Part shown: piece after piece, positions 8,300 through 18,300 of the stretch | Position numbering within the stretch: the stretch's first letter is position 1 | Layout: each line of letters opens with the position of its first letter | Assembly: GCF_033955345.1 (NCBI RefSeq) | Contig: NZ_CP138332.1 | Coordinates: 5,084,001-5,148,000 of the forward strand | Source of the DNA: Sphingobacterium bambusae | GTDB taxonomy: Bacteria > Bacteroidota > Bacteroidia > Sphingobacteriales > Sphingobacteriaceae | DNA: 64,000 bases | Direction: 5' to 3' | Translations under genes and position numbers: made by a program | The notes under the pieces: generated by a model | Database searches by the model: none | Told to the model about the DNA's origin: nothing | The model's input: the letters and a program-made list of their open reading frames with translations, nothing else

Positions 8300-9667
8300 A
8301 TGCTTGAAAGAAGTTTCGGAATCTGCTTTTTCCTCAAAAAGCGCTCCGTATCAGGAAAAGACGAATGCGCAATCCATTTGAGGGTAACCGTAGATGGCGT
8401 GCGCAAAGAAGTTTCCACGAAAAGGAAATGGTTCTCTTCACGTTGGGACAACAGGAAAGAGAGAGCGATTGGACAGCGCGAAGACGCTAGGACTGTCAAT
8501 AATTTTGTTGACAATTTACTGCTAAAAATAAACACGTACAGAAATGACATTCAAAGCAAAGGTGGAGCAGTAACTGCAGAAATGGTCGTAGATTTTCTCA
8601 ATGGCAACGCTAAGCGAACGACAACTGTTTTAGAGGAGTTTCAGAAACACAATGACGAAATGTTAGCTTTAGTGCCTCAGGAATATGCGATAGGTACTCA
8701 CCAGCGATACTCGATCGCGAAAAATCATATTGAGAGTTTTATAGCCGAAAAATACAATAGGAAGGATATGTTCTTTTGGGACTTAAATTATGAGTTTATT
8801 AGGGACTACGAATTTTATCTCAAAACCGTTCGGAAATGTTCTGCTAACACAAGTCTGAAATACATTTCCAATTTTAAGAAAATTGTCATTCGAGCAATTG
8901 CAAAGGATATCATCGATAAAGATCCATTTATACGGTTTAAAGGAAAAAAGACAAAACCAAATAAAAGACCGCTTACATCAGAAGAGCTATTCAAAATAGA
9001 ACAAAAGAAATTTACCAGTCAGCGATTGGAAAAAGTTCGAGATGTTTTCGTTTTTCAATGTTACACAGGTTTGGCCTACATCGACGCGTTTCAGCTCAAA
9101 AGAACGGATATCAAAAAAGGTAATGACGGACAATATTGGATTTTTTCAAATAGGCAAAAATCTGGATCGGTTACAGATGTTCCATTACTTCCTAAAGCAC
9201 TTGAAATAATTGATAAATATAAGCTTAATGCCGATTGCATTGCATCAGGTAAAGTTCTTCCGGTCAACTCTAATCAGAAAATGAATGAGTATCTCAAGGA
9301 GATAGCTGTAGTTTGTGGTGTCGATAGCGTACTAAATACGCATAAGGCTCGACGCACATTTGCAAGCACTATTGCTTTAAAAAATGGTGTTCCCATGCAC
9401 ATTGTAAAGGAAATGCTCGGTCACCAATCGATAAAGCAGACCGAAGAATATGCCATCGCTGAACAAGAATCAGTAGGAAGAGAAATGAACCTGCTGAGGA
9501 AAAAGCTAGAGATACCCGATGAAGAGTTGGGCGTAGATCCTTTGTCTAATAGAGTACTTCGATTGGAGAATAAATTAATAGATATAAAAAGTGTTGGATC
9601 AGACGCCCTCATTATCGATGAAATCTTAAGTGAGTTGAGCGATATAAAGCAGAAGTTAGGTAAATGA
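8300..9667 (+). CDS. Tyrosine recombinase (site-specific integrase)
   Basis: Likely catalyses integration and excision of the element at tRNA-Ser. The start at 8300 is chosen because a promoter lies just before it; the in-frame ATG at 8267 and the upstream TTG fall inside that promoter. From the N-terminus there is an arm-binding domain, a SAM-like core-binding domain and a C-terminal catalytic domain. HKARRTF (His and the second Arg), LGHQS and the nucleophile in QTEEYA are present. The first catalytic arginine expected in the TGL block is absent (TGLAYIDAF). From memory this resembles CTnDOT IntDOT, which also lacks that arginine. About 40 C-terminal residues past the tyrosine look helical. 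A terminator follows at 9732. Confidence 0.93.
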   Translation: MLERSFGICFFLKKRSVSGKDECAIHLRVTVDGVRKEVSTKRKWFSSRWDNRKERAIGQREDARTVNNFVDNLLLKINTYRNDIQSKGGAVTAEMVVDFLNGNAKRTTTVLEEFQKHNDEMLALVPQEYAIGTHQRYSIAKNHIESFIAEKYNRKDMFFWDLNYEFIRDYEFYLKTVRKCSANTSLKYISNFKKIVIRAIAKDIIDKDPFIRFKGKKTKPNKRPLTSEELFKIEQKKFTSQRLEKVRDVFVFQCYTGLAYIDAFQLKRTDIKKGNDGQYWIFSNRQKSGSVTDVPLLPKALEIIDKYKLNADCIASGKVLPVNSNQKMNEYLKEIAVVCGVDSVLNTHKARRTFASTIALKNGVPMHIVKEMLGHQSIKQTEEYAIAEQESVGREMNLLRKKLEIPDEELGVDPLSNRVLRLENKLIDIKSVGSDALIIDEILSELSDIKQKLGK

Positions 9668-9731
9668 GATAGCTAGTTATCTTAGGCTACTTTGTTTTTT
9701 AGGGCAGAAGCCCATACTACTTCAGCTTATA

Positions 9732-9776
9732 AATGATAAAACCCTGAAAATGATTTGTTTGCAGGGTTTTATCATT
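9732..9776 (+). terminator. Terminator after the integrase gene
   Basis: A perfect 15-bp inverted repeat (9732-9746 with 9762-9776) contains T-rich and A-rich arms, so it could act in both directions. It lies 64 bases after the integrase stop. Confidence 0.75.
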
Positions 9777-9805
9777 GGTGTTATATATTTGAACATTTGT
9801 CTTTA

Positions 9806-9826
9806 CGGAGAGGGCGGGATTTGAAC
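9806..9826 (-). repeat. tRNA-Ser-like 3'-end fragment (attachment scar)
   Basis: On the minus strand this reads as the T loop, T stem and acceptor end of a tRNA, ending CCTCTCCG. It matches the last 21 bases of the intact tRNA-Ser (8007-8027) at 18 positions but lies in the opposite orientation. No D arm or anticodon arm is present, so it is not a functional tRNA. It is more like a serine tRNA with acceptor CTCTCC than a copy of the neighbouring gene. The most likely explanation is the distal attachment site of a second integrated element; this is inference. Confidence 0.5.
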
Positions 9827-9876
9827 TGATGTAACTAACTTTTTTTAGTTAGTTGTTTAAGTTTTTTTTAAAAGCC

Positions 9877-9898
9877 ATTGCCACAAAATTGCCACAAA
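9877..9898. repeat. Tandem 11-bp repeat ATTGCCACAAA
   Basis: Two exact direct copies lie end to end at 9877-9887 and 9888-9898, about 50 bases from the tRNA-end scar. Spacing of 11 bases is the same as that of the GGTGCCA pair near tRNA-Ser, which suggests a second set of recombinase arm sites. Confidence 0.45.
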
Positions 9899-10610
9899 CA
9901 TTATGATACTATTTGAAAATTTCGCGATTTCACTCCACGAATCGACAAATTTTTGCCTGCTAGATTTTGATTAATTTAAGAACGATTTTAACTAGTGTCA
10001 GCACTAATTTACAAAAAAATAAACTATGATAAAAAACCCCTTTACTAAAGATTCTCATATGAAGTTGGCGGTGATTCCAAATGGAAGCTTGATCGCGTTA
10101 TTATTTTTTTAGCGTCAATTGAATTAATGCCGAAAAAGGGAAAGCTAAAGAAATAATAGTTTATTGGCTACTATGATTTTTAAGATCGCCCTAGATTCCG
10201 ATCTTAAATTAAATTCACAAGTTAAAGTATATAAAATCATCGCGATAACCAAGAACTCTTTTTTGTAGCAGCATGCGTTTCATAAGACTTTAGTGATAGA
10301 TCGAGTACGCACGGGAGCTGAATACTTGTTCGCCTTAGAATCGAAAAGTCCGTTTTTAAATTATTAGACACCCAAGAGTGTATCAAGTTGATTGAGTCAT
10401 TATAAATTCGATAAGTTTGACGTGCTAATTATGGCGTTAAAAGAAGCTTTATCTGTTAATTCAGAAGCCGCTGCTTCATTTTTTAGCTATACCATACTTG
10501 CATATGCTTTTGTCTTAACGACCTTTAGGATGAAAACCAGTAGTAGGACATATTTTATTAGCTAGAAATCCGTCTTTGTATTATCTTTATCTTATCCAAG
10601 AATTAATTGA
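9899..10610. other. AT-rich intergenic stretch with one possible small ORF
   Basis: No gene of normal size is visible. A 44-codon frame at 10431-10565 (ATG to TAG, beginning MALKEALSVNSE with a hydrophobic middle) ends 45 bases before the large PIN-domain gene and could be a small partner or leader. It is not supported by a clear ribosome site. A 29-codon frame at about 10026 looks like chance. The rest looks like decayed sequence of an integrated element. Confidence 0.3.
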
Positions 10611-13600
10611 ATGATGATTGAAACCGTATTTGCAAAAGTGCTAGGAATACCTTTCGTTACCGATCTCCTGAAAGCTACAGCAGCTCTAGGTTATAAACAG
10701 ATGAAAGAGCGGAATAATATGCATAAGATTTTGGCAGAACATGGCCTTGCAATGCCAACGGATGATACGAGGTCGTTGTATATACATGCTTTAATTCTCC
10801 TTAACGCTCAGATTTCGGATCATGCATATGCTGAAATATTAATCAAAGAAGATTCATTTGCCGTTTTCAGGAACATTGAACGGTTTAACGATAATCAACC
10901 TTTTAAGACGTATGTGATAGCTGAAATTTGTAAGGATATGACCGATCGCAATCTCCGTGTACAGAGCGAATTTACGGCTAATAAGATAATCGATCAGTTT
11001 TTCGCCATTTATGATTCTTTGCTTCGAAGTGTTGCCTCACCTGTACAGAACACAATCCTGAACAAGGTGACAGATTTGGGGAATAAATTTGATGATGGGC
11101 AAGCGTTAATTTTTCAAAAGTTAGAGGAGCTTAAAGAGGACAGTCCAGTGATAAAAAAGCAAATCCAGCATATCAATCGATTGATTGAGGAGAGGAATTT
11201 GCAATTGGCCTTGGACTCGCTTTTAATTTTAGCCGACGAAATTGGTAGAATAAAGTCCGTAGAGTTAAAGTCGACGATATTGACAAATATTGGATATGTG
11301 TATCACGATTTTGGCAACAGGACGGAAGCTAATTCATATTTCAAAAGAGCCTATGATATAGATTCGCAAAATTTTGCGGTAATATGTAATTACTCCCAAG
11401 CGCTAGCATCTGAAGGAAATACGACTTTAGCAGTACAATTACTAGATCTCGCTATTGAAATACATGGTGAGAACAAACCTCAAATTTGGGAGGCCTATGT
11501 ACTCGTTAATAGGTCTGCTCTTGATTACGCAGAACTTAAAAGTAGGGTTCCGTTTTCGCTTCTTGACAGGTCCACTATTAAAAGAGCTTTAGCTATCGTT
11601 TGCCGAGTCCAAGAACTGTATGATGAATACAAAACATTGCTCCAAGAGGCCTTTCACAAGGATCCCGATAACCGTGAAATAAAGCTTTCTTACCTGGAGA
11701 GCGTTTTGTTCTCTTATCAGACCGATTATAAAATATTTAATATGCGCGCCATCGATGACGAATTGGCCGCTAAGATGGAACGTGAAATTCTGTTCATTGA
11801 ACATGCGATCGCACTTGAGCTTGATAACACATATGGGAAACTTGTATTCTGGCACGCAAAAATTATTCTACTTTATATTCTACGTAGGGAAGATGAGGGC
11901 TTAGGTGAGTTTGCTGCTCTAGAGCGTATATACAGCCTAGAGCAGCATCATCTGTATAGAACTAAAGTGGTTTTGCTGCTCGTGAAGCAAGATTTTAAGG
12001 CAGCAGGGGCATTAATGAATGAATTTTATTTAAAATTTGGATTATTGGAAGACTTGATGATGTCTTTTGAGATTGCTGGTAATGCCAACGATATGGATGC
12101 TGTAAAGATTCATCTGCGGAGCATCATCGCTTCTGAGGATCGTCTATGTATATTCCAAGCTTATTTGATCCTTATTCAGTGCTATCATCGACAAGCTGAA
12201 TTAGGTGAACTTGCTCACCTATTGGACGAATTACGGCAGTACACCGGAACTGAATTTAGAATTTTAGAAGCAAAAATTCATGTTTCACTTAACCTTGATA
12301 CCGCGACCGAGATAATTAGGACGTGTGAAGAGGCCATAACGACAGAAACAACATTTTCGACTTTTAATCTTTTCATGGAAGTATTGGAGCAAGCGGAGCT
12401 TTGGAACAAACTAGGGAATTACTTGCAGGAGAGGTTAGGAGAGAATTTGCAGTACAATATGCTTACGGATCGCTTGGTTATCGCGTTGGAGAAATCAGGA
12501 AATGTGCGAAAATTGTTGGATCTCCTATACGATTTGCGGTCGAGACTCGGTATTCATGTGCGTTATACCCTCAAGGAAGTTAGCTTCCTAGCAGATTCGT
12601 ATCGATACCAAGAAGCAATATCATTGGCGAACGAATATGTAGGGATTTATAGTGAACGCCTCGATATTGAATTTTTTATCGTGACAACCCAGTTTCAAAT
12701 TGAAGATTTTGGAGCAGTTGATGCCTTTTTGGAACGAAATTTTGATGTTAAACTATTGAATAAGGTTGATCTCAATAATTATCTGGCGCTTTTGGCAAGT
12801 AGGGGACTCACAAACAAATGTGTCGAAGTTCTCTATGATTATCATAGGGACAACTATTCACCTTATTCCAATGATCTGTACTTAACCTTCTTCTTAAAAT
12901 ATGGACTATCAAGTTGTCTGACAAAACCTGATCGTGTTCAGTTTAATACTTTTGTTAGATTGTATGACGGGATACGAGAACATCAAGATTTGGTCGTTAT
13001 CTCTCCCTCTACTGATGCACCTATCTTAGCTAGGAATGAAATTAGTGCCGATGATCCCTTTTTATTGCCCCTTCTTGGACAGCAAATTGGTTTTCAATTT
13101 GAGGACAACAGCGAGTTTATTCCTAAAAGTTGGTCGATTGTCTCCATTGAAAATATCTTCCTTTACCAATATCGGAAATGTCAAAAGGATGCTGCTAGTA
13201 TTTTTAAGCAAAAAGGGGCTATTAAGGTGTTTCATTTCGATGATATTACCAAACTAATAAATTCTTCCGTCACTGAAAATAAAGAATGGCAAGATCCGTA
13301 TTTGGAAATCTTTAGTTTTTATGAGAACTTTAGTGCGGGTATTGGCACCTTGAGTGAGGCGCTGGAGGAAAGTATCATGGAGATAAGAACTAGGCTACGG
13401 TCCAATAGAATGCAGATTATAGTCTCACTAGGCACGGCTGCTGAACTTAAAGGTCTTGATATTATTGCTAACGACGTCGTTTTTATATTCGATATCACTT
13501 TTATCCTCACACTCTTGGATCTTGGTCTTTTTGACAAGGTGGTTACGAGTGGCCTAAGAATCTCAATTAGCCGTTCAACCTACCTAGAGCTACGCGAGGG

Positions 13601-14321
13601 TATTGAGCGGAAGGATTTCAAAATTGATGTGTCTAACCAGTCACCGATTCTAGAGTCGATTAGGACTTATGTTACTATTCTGGATCCAGATATGACATTG
13701 GTAAATAGTATCGAAAGAAGACAGGGCTCTAAGAATATAGGTAAGTCACTTTATGATTCAGCTGTCCTTGCCAAACAATTAGGCGCACTGCTAATGTCGG
13801 ACGAATACTTTGCTCGAGTACAGATAGCTAGCAATCTGAAAATGGAGGCTAGTTGGATAGTTCCCTTCTTAAAATTTCTTGCTAAAGGTGGTCTCCTCGA
13901 TGAAAATGAGCTGCATGAAATTACATTAGAACTTATAAGCTTAAATTATCGGTTTGTTGATTTTAATGAAAAAACTATGTTGTGCTGTTTGGCTAAGGAT
14001 AATTTTAATGTATCCCAAACGTTTCTACAATTGCTATCTTTACTTTCCGGAGGGAAGGTATCTATTGAAGGCGCTGTAAGCACCGTAGACCAATTTATCG
14101 TACTTTTGGCGACATCACAGTCAATCGATGCAGATAGATTTTATGAGCTCTGTGATCTCGTCCTGTCCTTTCTTTTTATAAATCGAGGCATCCATGAGGT
14201 AATTAGCCAATTTAGGTCGCTTCTCGAAATGCAGGCGGCAACTCGTGAAAGAGGTCGTTTGATATTCTATATTTTAAATAAGTATATAGCAAAATTTTCC
14301 ATCAAACCTTATGCGTTTTGA
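10611..14321 (+). CDS. Very large helical-repeat (TPR-like) protein with PIN-nuclease-like domain
   Basis: A 1236-residue protein with no close relative that I recognise. Residues 1-180 are helical and begin with a hydrophobic stretch (VLGIPFVTDLLKATAALGY). From about 190 to 800 there are repeated helical hairpins in TPR style, for example around residues 220-290 (ILTNIGYVYHDFGNRTEA). Residues 945-1080 look like a PIN nuclease: Asp961 in IFDITFILTLLDLG, Glu993 in YLELREG, Asp1049 in SLYDSAVLA and Asp1064 in LMSDEYFA give the expected acidic quartet. A helical tail follows. PIN domains cut RNA, so an RNA-targeting effector with a protein-sensing repeat scaffold is plausible. Its neighbour at 15308 may be a partner. 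Position next to an integrase suggests defence, but this is inference. Confidence 0.7.
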   Translation: MMIETVFAKVLGIPFVTDLLKATAALGYKQMKERNNMHKILAEHGLAMPTDDTRSLYIHALILLNAQISDHAYAEILIKEDSFAVFRNIERFNDNQPFKTYVIAEICKDMTDRNLRVQSEFTANKIIDQFFAIYDSLLRSVASPVQNTILNKVTDLGNKFDDGQALIFQKLEELKEDSPVIKKQIQHINRLIEERNLQLALDSLLILADEIGRIKSVELKSTILTNIGYVYHDFGNRTEANSYFKRAYDIDSQNFAVICNYSQALASEGNTTLAVQLLDLAIEIHGENKPQIWEAYVLVNRSALDYAELKSRVPFSLLDRSTIKRALAIVCRVQELYDEYKTLLQEAFHKDPDNREIKLSYLESVLFSYQTDYKIFNMRAIDDELAAKMEREILFIEHAIALELDNTYGKLVFWHAKIILLYILRREDEGLGEFAALERIYSLEQHHLYRTKVVLLLVKQDFKAAGALMNEFYLKFGLLEDLMMSFEIAGNANDMDAVKIHLRSIIASEDRLCIFQAYLILIQCYHRQAELGELAHLLDELRQYTGTEFRILEAKIHVSLNLDTATEIIRTCEEAITTETTFSTFNLFMEVLEQAELWNKLGNYLQERLGENLQYNMLTDRLVIALEKSGNVRKLLDLLYDLRSRLGIHVRYTLKEVSFLADSYRYQEAISLANEYVGIYSERLDIEFFIVTTQFQIEDFGAVDAFLERNFDVKLLNKVDLNNYLALLASRGLTNKCVEVLYDYHRDNYSPYSNDLYLTFFLKYGLSSCLTKPDRVQFNTFVRLYDGIREHQDLVVISPSTDAPILARNEISADDPFLLPLLGQQIGFQFEDNSEFIPKSWSIVSIENIFLYQYRKCQKDAASIFKQKGAIKVFHFDDITKLINSSVTENKEWQDPYLEIFSFYENFSAGIGTLSEALEESIMEIRTRLRSNRMQIIVSLGTAAELKGLDIIANDVVFIFDITFILTLLDLGLFDKVVTSGLRISISRSTYLELREGIERKDFKIDVSNQSPILESIRTYVTILDPDMTLVNSIERRQGSKNIGKSLYDSAVLAKQLGALLMSDEYFARVQIASNLKMEASWIVPFLKFLAKGGLLDENELHEITLELISLNYRFVDFNEKTMLCCLAKDNFNVSQTFLQLLSLLSGGKVSIEGAVSTVDQFIVLLATSQSIDADRFYELCDLVLSFLFINRGIHEVISQFRSLLEMQAATRERGRLIFYILNKYIAKFSIKPYAF

Positions 14322-15307
14322 TAACTTGTCTTAAGTTACGTGTTGTTCTCCGTATTAGAAATATCGAAAAGGTATCGACTTTTAAATATTTTTTATCTTT
14401 CGGCCTTATTTTCAAAACATATATTTTTTTATTAGGCGCTGACGCTCCTGTTTGCAGCCAGACCATCAATGTACTGCGGTAGGATGTTATCCGAGTTTTT
14501 CGGAAGAACTCGTTTTCTTAATTTCAACCTATCCCTAAACTGTCTAGAAATTTCCTATGATATCTCGTTAAAATTGTCACTTCCATCCGCTCGTTTTCGA
14601 TAAAAGGTATTGATGGAATGGCAATGCTCATACTCGAAAGTTAGTCAGCAATGTTTTATCCGATCTACCGCAAGAATGTCCGATTATTTGAACCTGAAAA
14701 CTATCAGAGTCGAGAAAACGTAATAAATCCCTGTAATTTTTTGTATGATGGAACCATAGGGATTTTATATGCGTAGGAAGCCTTAAATGCTCTCATTTTC
14801 AGTCGCTGCAAAGTGAGCGTCCAACTCATCGCCATATTCAGATATCATCGGATTTCCCAAGTCACTAATTGATGCATGAATCTGATTGATAATAATTTAA
14901 CTATATAGTGTGTACTATGTATCACGATAATTGCTATGATGAGCGAAGACGTTATGTCGGATTTTTCTTGATGATGATTTCTTCCCTGGATTACTATGGG
15001 CGATTTTGATCGAGTGGACACCAATCAATCAAGAATATGCCAGCCTTTCTAGGAAGATGAACTATCCGATATTAGTTAAATCCTTTAATCAAATTTTTGT
15101 TGAATCTTTAGACCAATCGATACCTAGCGGTTCTGATTTTTTGAATTCTTGGGTGCTAGCTGCTGATTTTTTAAATTTCTCATGTGGTTTATTTTAGCTT
15201 CGGAAATTTTGAAAAAAGAATATCAGACTTTTAAATTTAGGCGTAATTTAGTAGTTTTAAATTAACTATCTACCAATTAATATTTCCGAACTCATATTGT
15301 TTAGATT
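14322..15307. other. 986-base gap, possible gene relic
   Basis: No convincing intact gene. On the minus strand near 14440-14560 a 40-codon open stretch reads like protein (LPKNSDNILPQYID is visible) and ends in TAA, but it is closed by a stop upstream. It may be the C-terminal remnant of a decayed gene. A plus-strand frame at 15006-15197 has no family features and is probably chance. The gap separates the two largest island genes, so they may have separate promoters. Confidence 0.35.
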
Positions 15308-18300
15308 ATGAAATCCTTAAAATCAACTCACCGTTCAGCTATCGAATTCCCTTCAAATTCTGCCAGCATTGACTATTCAAAAACCTATACTTGGCAGATA
15401 TGGCTCCTTCGAATCTCATCCAAAGGGGTAAAGACCCAGATTAGAACACTGTATTCTTGGATTGTTCCCAATAGTATCTCCGACAATGGTTGGCTATCAT
15501 ATGCAGCTGATAGTATTGAGTTAGACGGTTCCAGTACTAAGTCATTGAATGTAGAAGTTCTTAAAGCAGATTTTGTTGGTACCGGAAACGTTATTAAGCA
15601 TTGCATTAACGGCTTAATGAGGGGGGAATATTTGAGCGAAATTATGACTGAAGAATCGCGCGTTCCAAATTACCTGACAAATTGGACACTTGTTCAAAAT
15701 GATGGTAAACAAATATTAGCGGATACATATTTAGTCAGACCGGAGGTCTTTTTGCCTGTTGATCATTTGTTAATTCCATGGCAGCACAAAACGACCCCTA
15801 ATCCGATCGATTATAGCATTTTTGTAAATCAGTTATTTTATTTGTCGAAAGAAAACTTATTTGTGTTTGATGATTTCGCAATAAATGAAATCGGTAAGAT
15901 GAAAATTATTGACCATTGCAGAAAAGTGATTAAAATCGATACGGGTTTTAATATTACTAGATCCAGTGCTCCAAGATTAGGGAATTTCGAGTGGTTTGTA
16001 ACGCCTCTCAGCGATCGATTTCTAAAACCCTTAGTCTCCTTTTACGTCAGTGGTAATAGGCCTGCTGAATCCAATAACTTGTGTGTGGAATTAAAGCCGC
16101 TTGTCGGACAAGTCAAAGAAATACTATTAAGATGCCGTACCATCAATGGTGAGGAAGTGACTTTGGATGAAATTCGTCAATTGGTATGGACGGACCAAAT
16201 GCTTCAGCTTCAATTCACTTCTGGGGAACCAATTTCGGAAGCGCAATTGACAATTTGGGAAAGGAGCGGAGAAGACAGTTTTTCAAGGATTATCTTCGAA
16301 CAATCGTTTATTTATCTCCGTACGAGTACTTGGCAAATGCAAGTTATAGGTAGCCAGATCAATTCTGGAGAGATTTCTCTGCTCGATAAACTGCAGGGCA
16401 AGAAAGAACTATCAAAAAAAACAAGTTTGGCAAAATATAGTCGGTCAACAGCTGCCGGAGAATCGACAATTGGTGGATATAAAATGGATCCTTGGGTGAG
16501 TTCTTCAAGAAAAATAAGCGAAATAATGGGACGGCTATTTCCAGAGAAGTCAGATGCTCAATTTTTTAGTGCCGGTTGGGATAAAAATATAGAGAGATCT
16601 GGACAATTGTCGTTTTTCGAATGGATACTTGAGAAGATAAGTATTACTTATGCTGGTAGCCTCATGCTACTTGACCCATTTTTGGACAAGGATGGAATTG
16701 AAATTTTTGCAAATTCTCGTACTACGAATGCTGAATTTCATTTGGTTACCTGTACCCAGCATCGAGAACGTACAGAGGAAATTGATGTTAAGCAATCGAC
16801 TGGAACGGGTTCGGATGTTACGATTAATACGGGCAAATTGACAAAAGCAGCTCTTAATATCCAAAATGCATGCAAGCAAATGCACCCACTATTGCGAGGT
16901 CTATCATTGACTATTACCGATCTAAGAAGTAATGATTTGGGAAAAAAGCAAATTTTCCATGACAGATACTTATTGTTGTTCAATCGCGATAAACAAGTAA
17001 TTAAGGGTTATAACTTGTCAAATTCTTTGCAGGGGGCAACCCGAAAAGCCCCGCTGTTGGTCACACCGATTCCCTACGATGTGTTGTCTAATGTATGTGC
17101 GTATGTCGATGAACTTCTAACGGTAGGAAGCGAATTGCCTTCCGCTAAAAAGATTGAGCATGTTATACTTTATCCAGAGGTAAAAGAATCCGAAAGCTCA
17201 AAATTTGTAGCTCTAGATGCTAGTACTCAAAATTGCGGTCCCCTAAGCCGTATCCCGGATGCAGGCTTTTTGTTTTCAATGCTTTTTGATAGAGGAGATT
17301 TTCTACATGCTGATTTAAATACGCTGTACACAGAATTGAAAATGTTAAATTTATATGTTGATGGTCGTGATACCGCCCGACTTTGCAACGTTTCGTCCTC
17401 AATAGTTTTTGTCCTCAGTCAAAAATTAAATGTGATGGACGATTTAGATTTTTTGCGACTTTTTAACGCTCTAGGAGAGTTGATAGCACGTTCTGAAATG
17501 TTTAAACAAGAAACATTGAATGGCGTTAAACATATTTACGACTTTTTTCAAGAATTTGCCAAACATGTTGAAACATTCCCTAGAATTGCAGCTAAGCTAA
17601 TAAAATATTTAAAGGGTTACGCTGATCAGAGATATCCGCGTGATCGTGAACGTATTTGGCAAATTTTCAATAGCAATTCATTTCAAGACGCCTTAGATAT
17701 TTCTTATTCATATCTTTCAAATATGGGGCCAGACTTTTTTGGAATTAAGTATGGTTACTACTATGCCTGTAAGTTGCTGGTAAGGTGTTTCCCAACAGAA
17801 GCGAGGTCGTTACTGGAAAGTTTAGTTGCAGCAGCGGATAAAGCGGAATGGAACGAAGGAAACGATAAGGTGCGGAATGTTCTAATGTTGATCTCCGCTA
17901 TTGCGCATCGGCTTTTTATCACTAGAGACCCTGAAAACCAAAAAATATGGTTGCAAAGTACAGATTACCGTATTCGAGCAGCGGTTGCTGTTTCGTGTTT
18001 TCATTCCGCAGCAAGTAATATAAGAGACTTTTCATTTGATAATCTGCAGCAGCTTTGGAAATCCAGTTTGGCTAAAGACGAATATATCCAAGTTATGGCT
18101 TTTTACAACGCAAACTTGCGTCTAAAAGGCCATGCGCAGAACGGAGTAATCATTAGAAAGACTTTCCATGAGGTGGTCGAAAATACACCGAGTAACGAGC
18201 TAATTATGGTAACGCTGATAGAGATATTTGCTGGACGTTTAAAAAACAATTGGAGCTATACAATCAGCTTAAATTTTTTAGACCCACTCATCAAAAATGG

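Noticed and set aside
15006..15197. 63-codon frame before the PLD-like gene
   Set aside because: No recognised features, no ribosome site, and codon use unlike the neighbouring genes.
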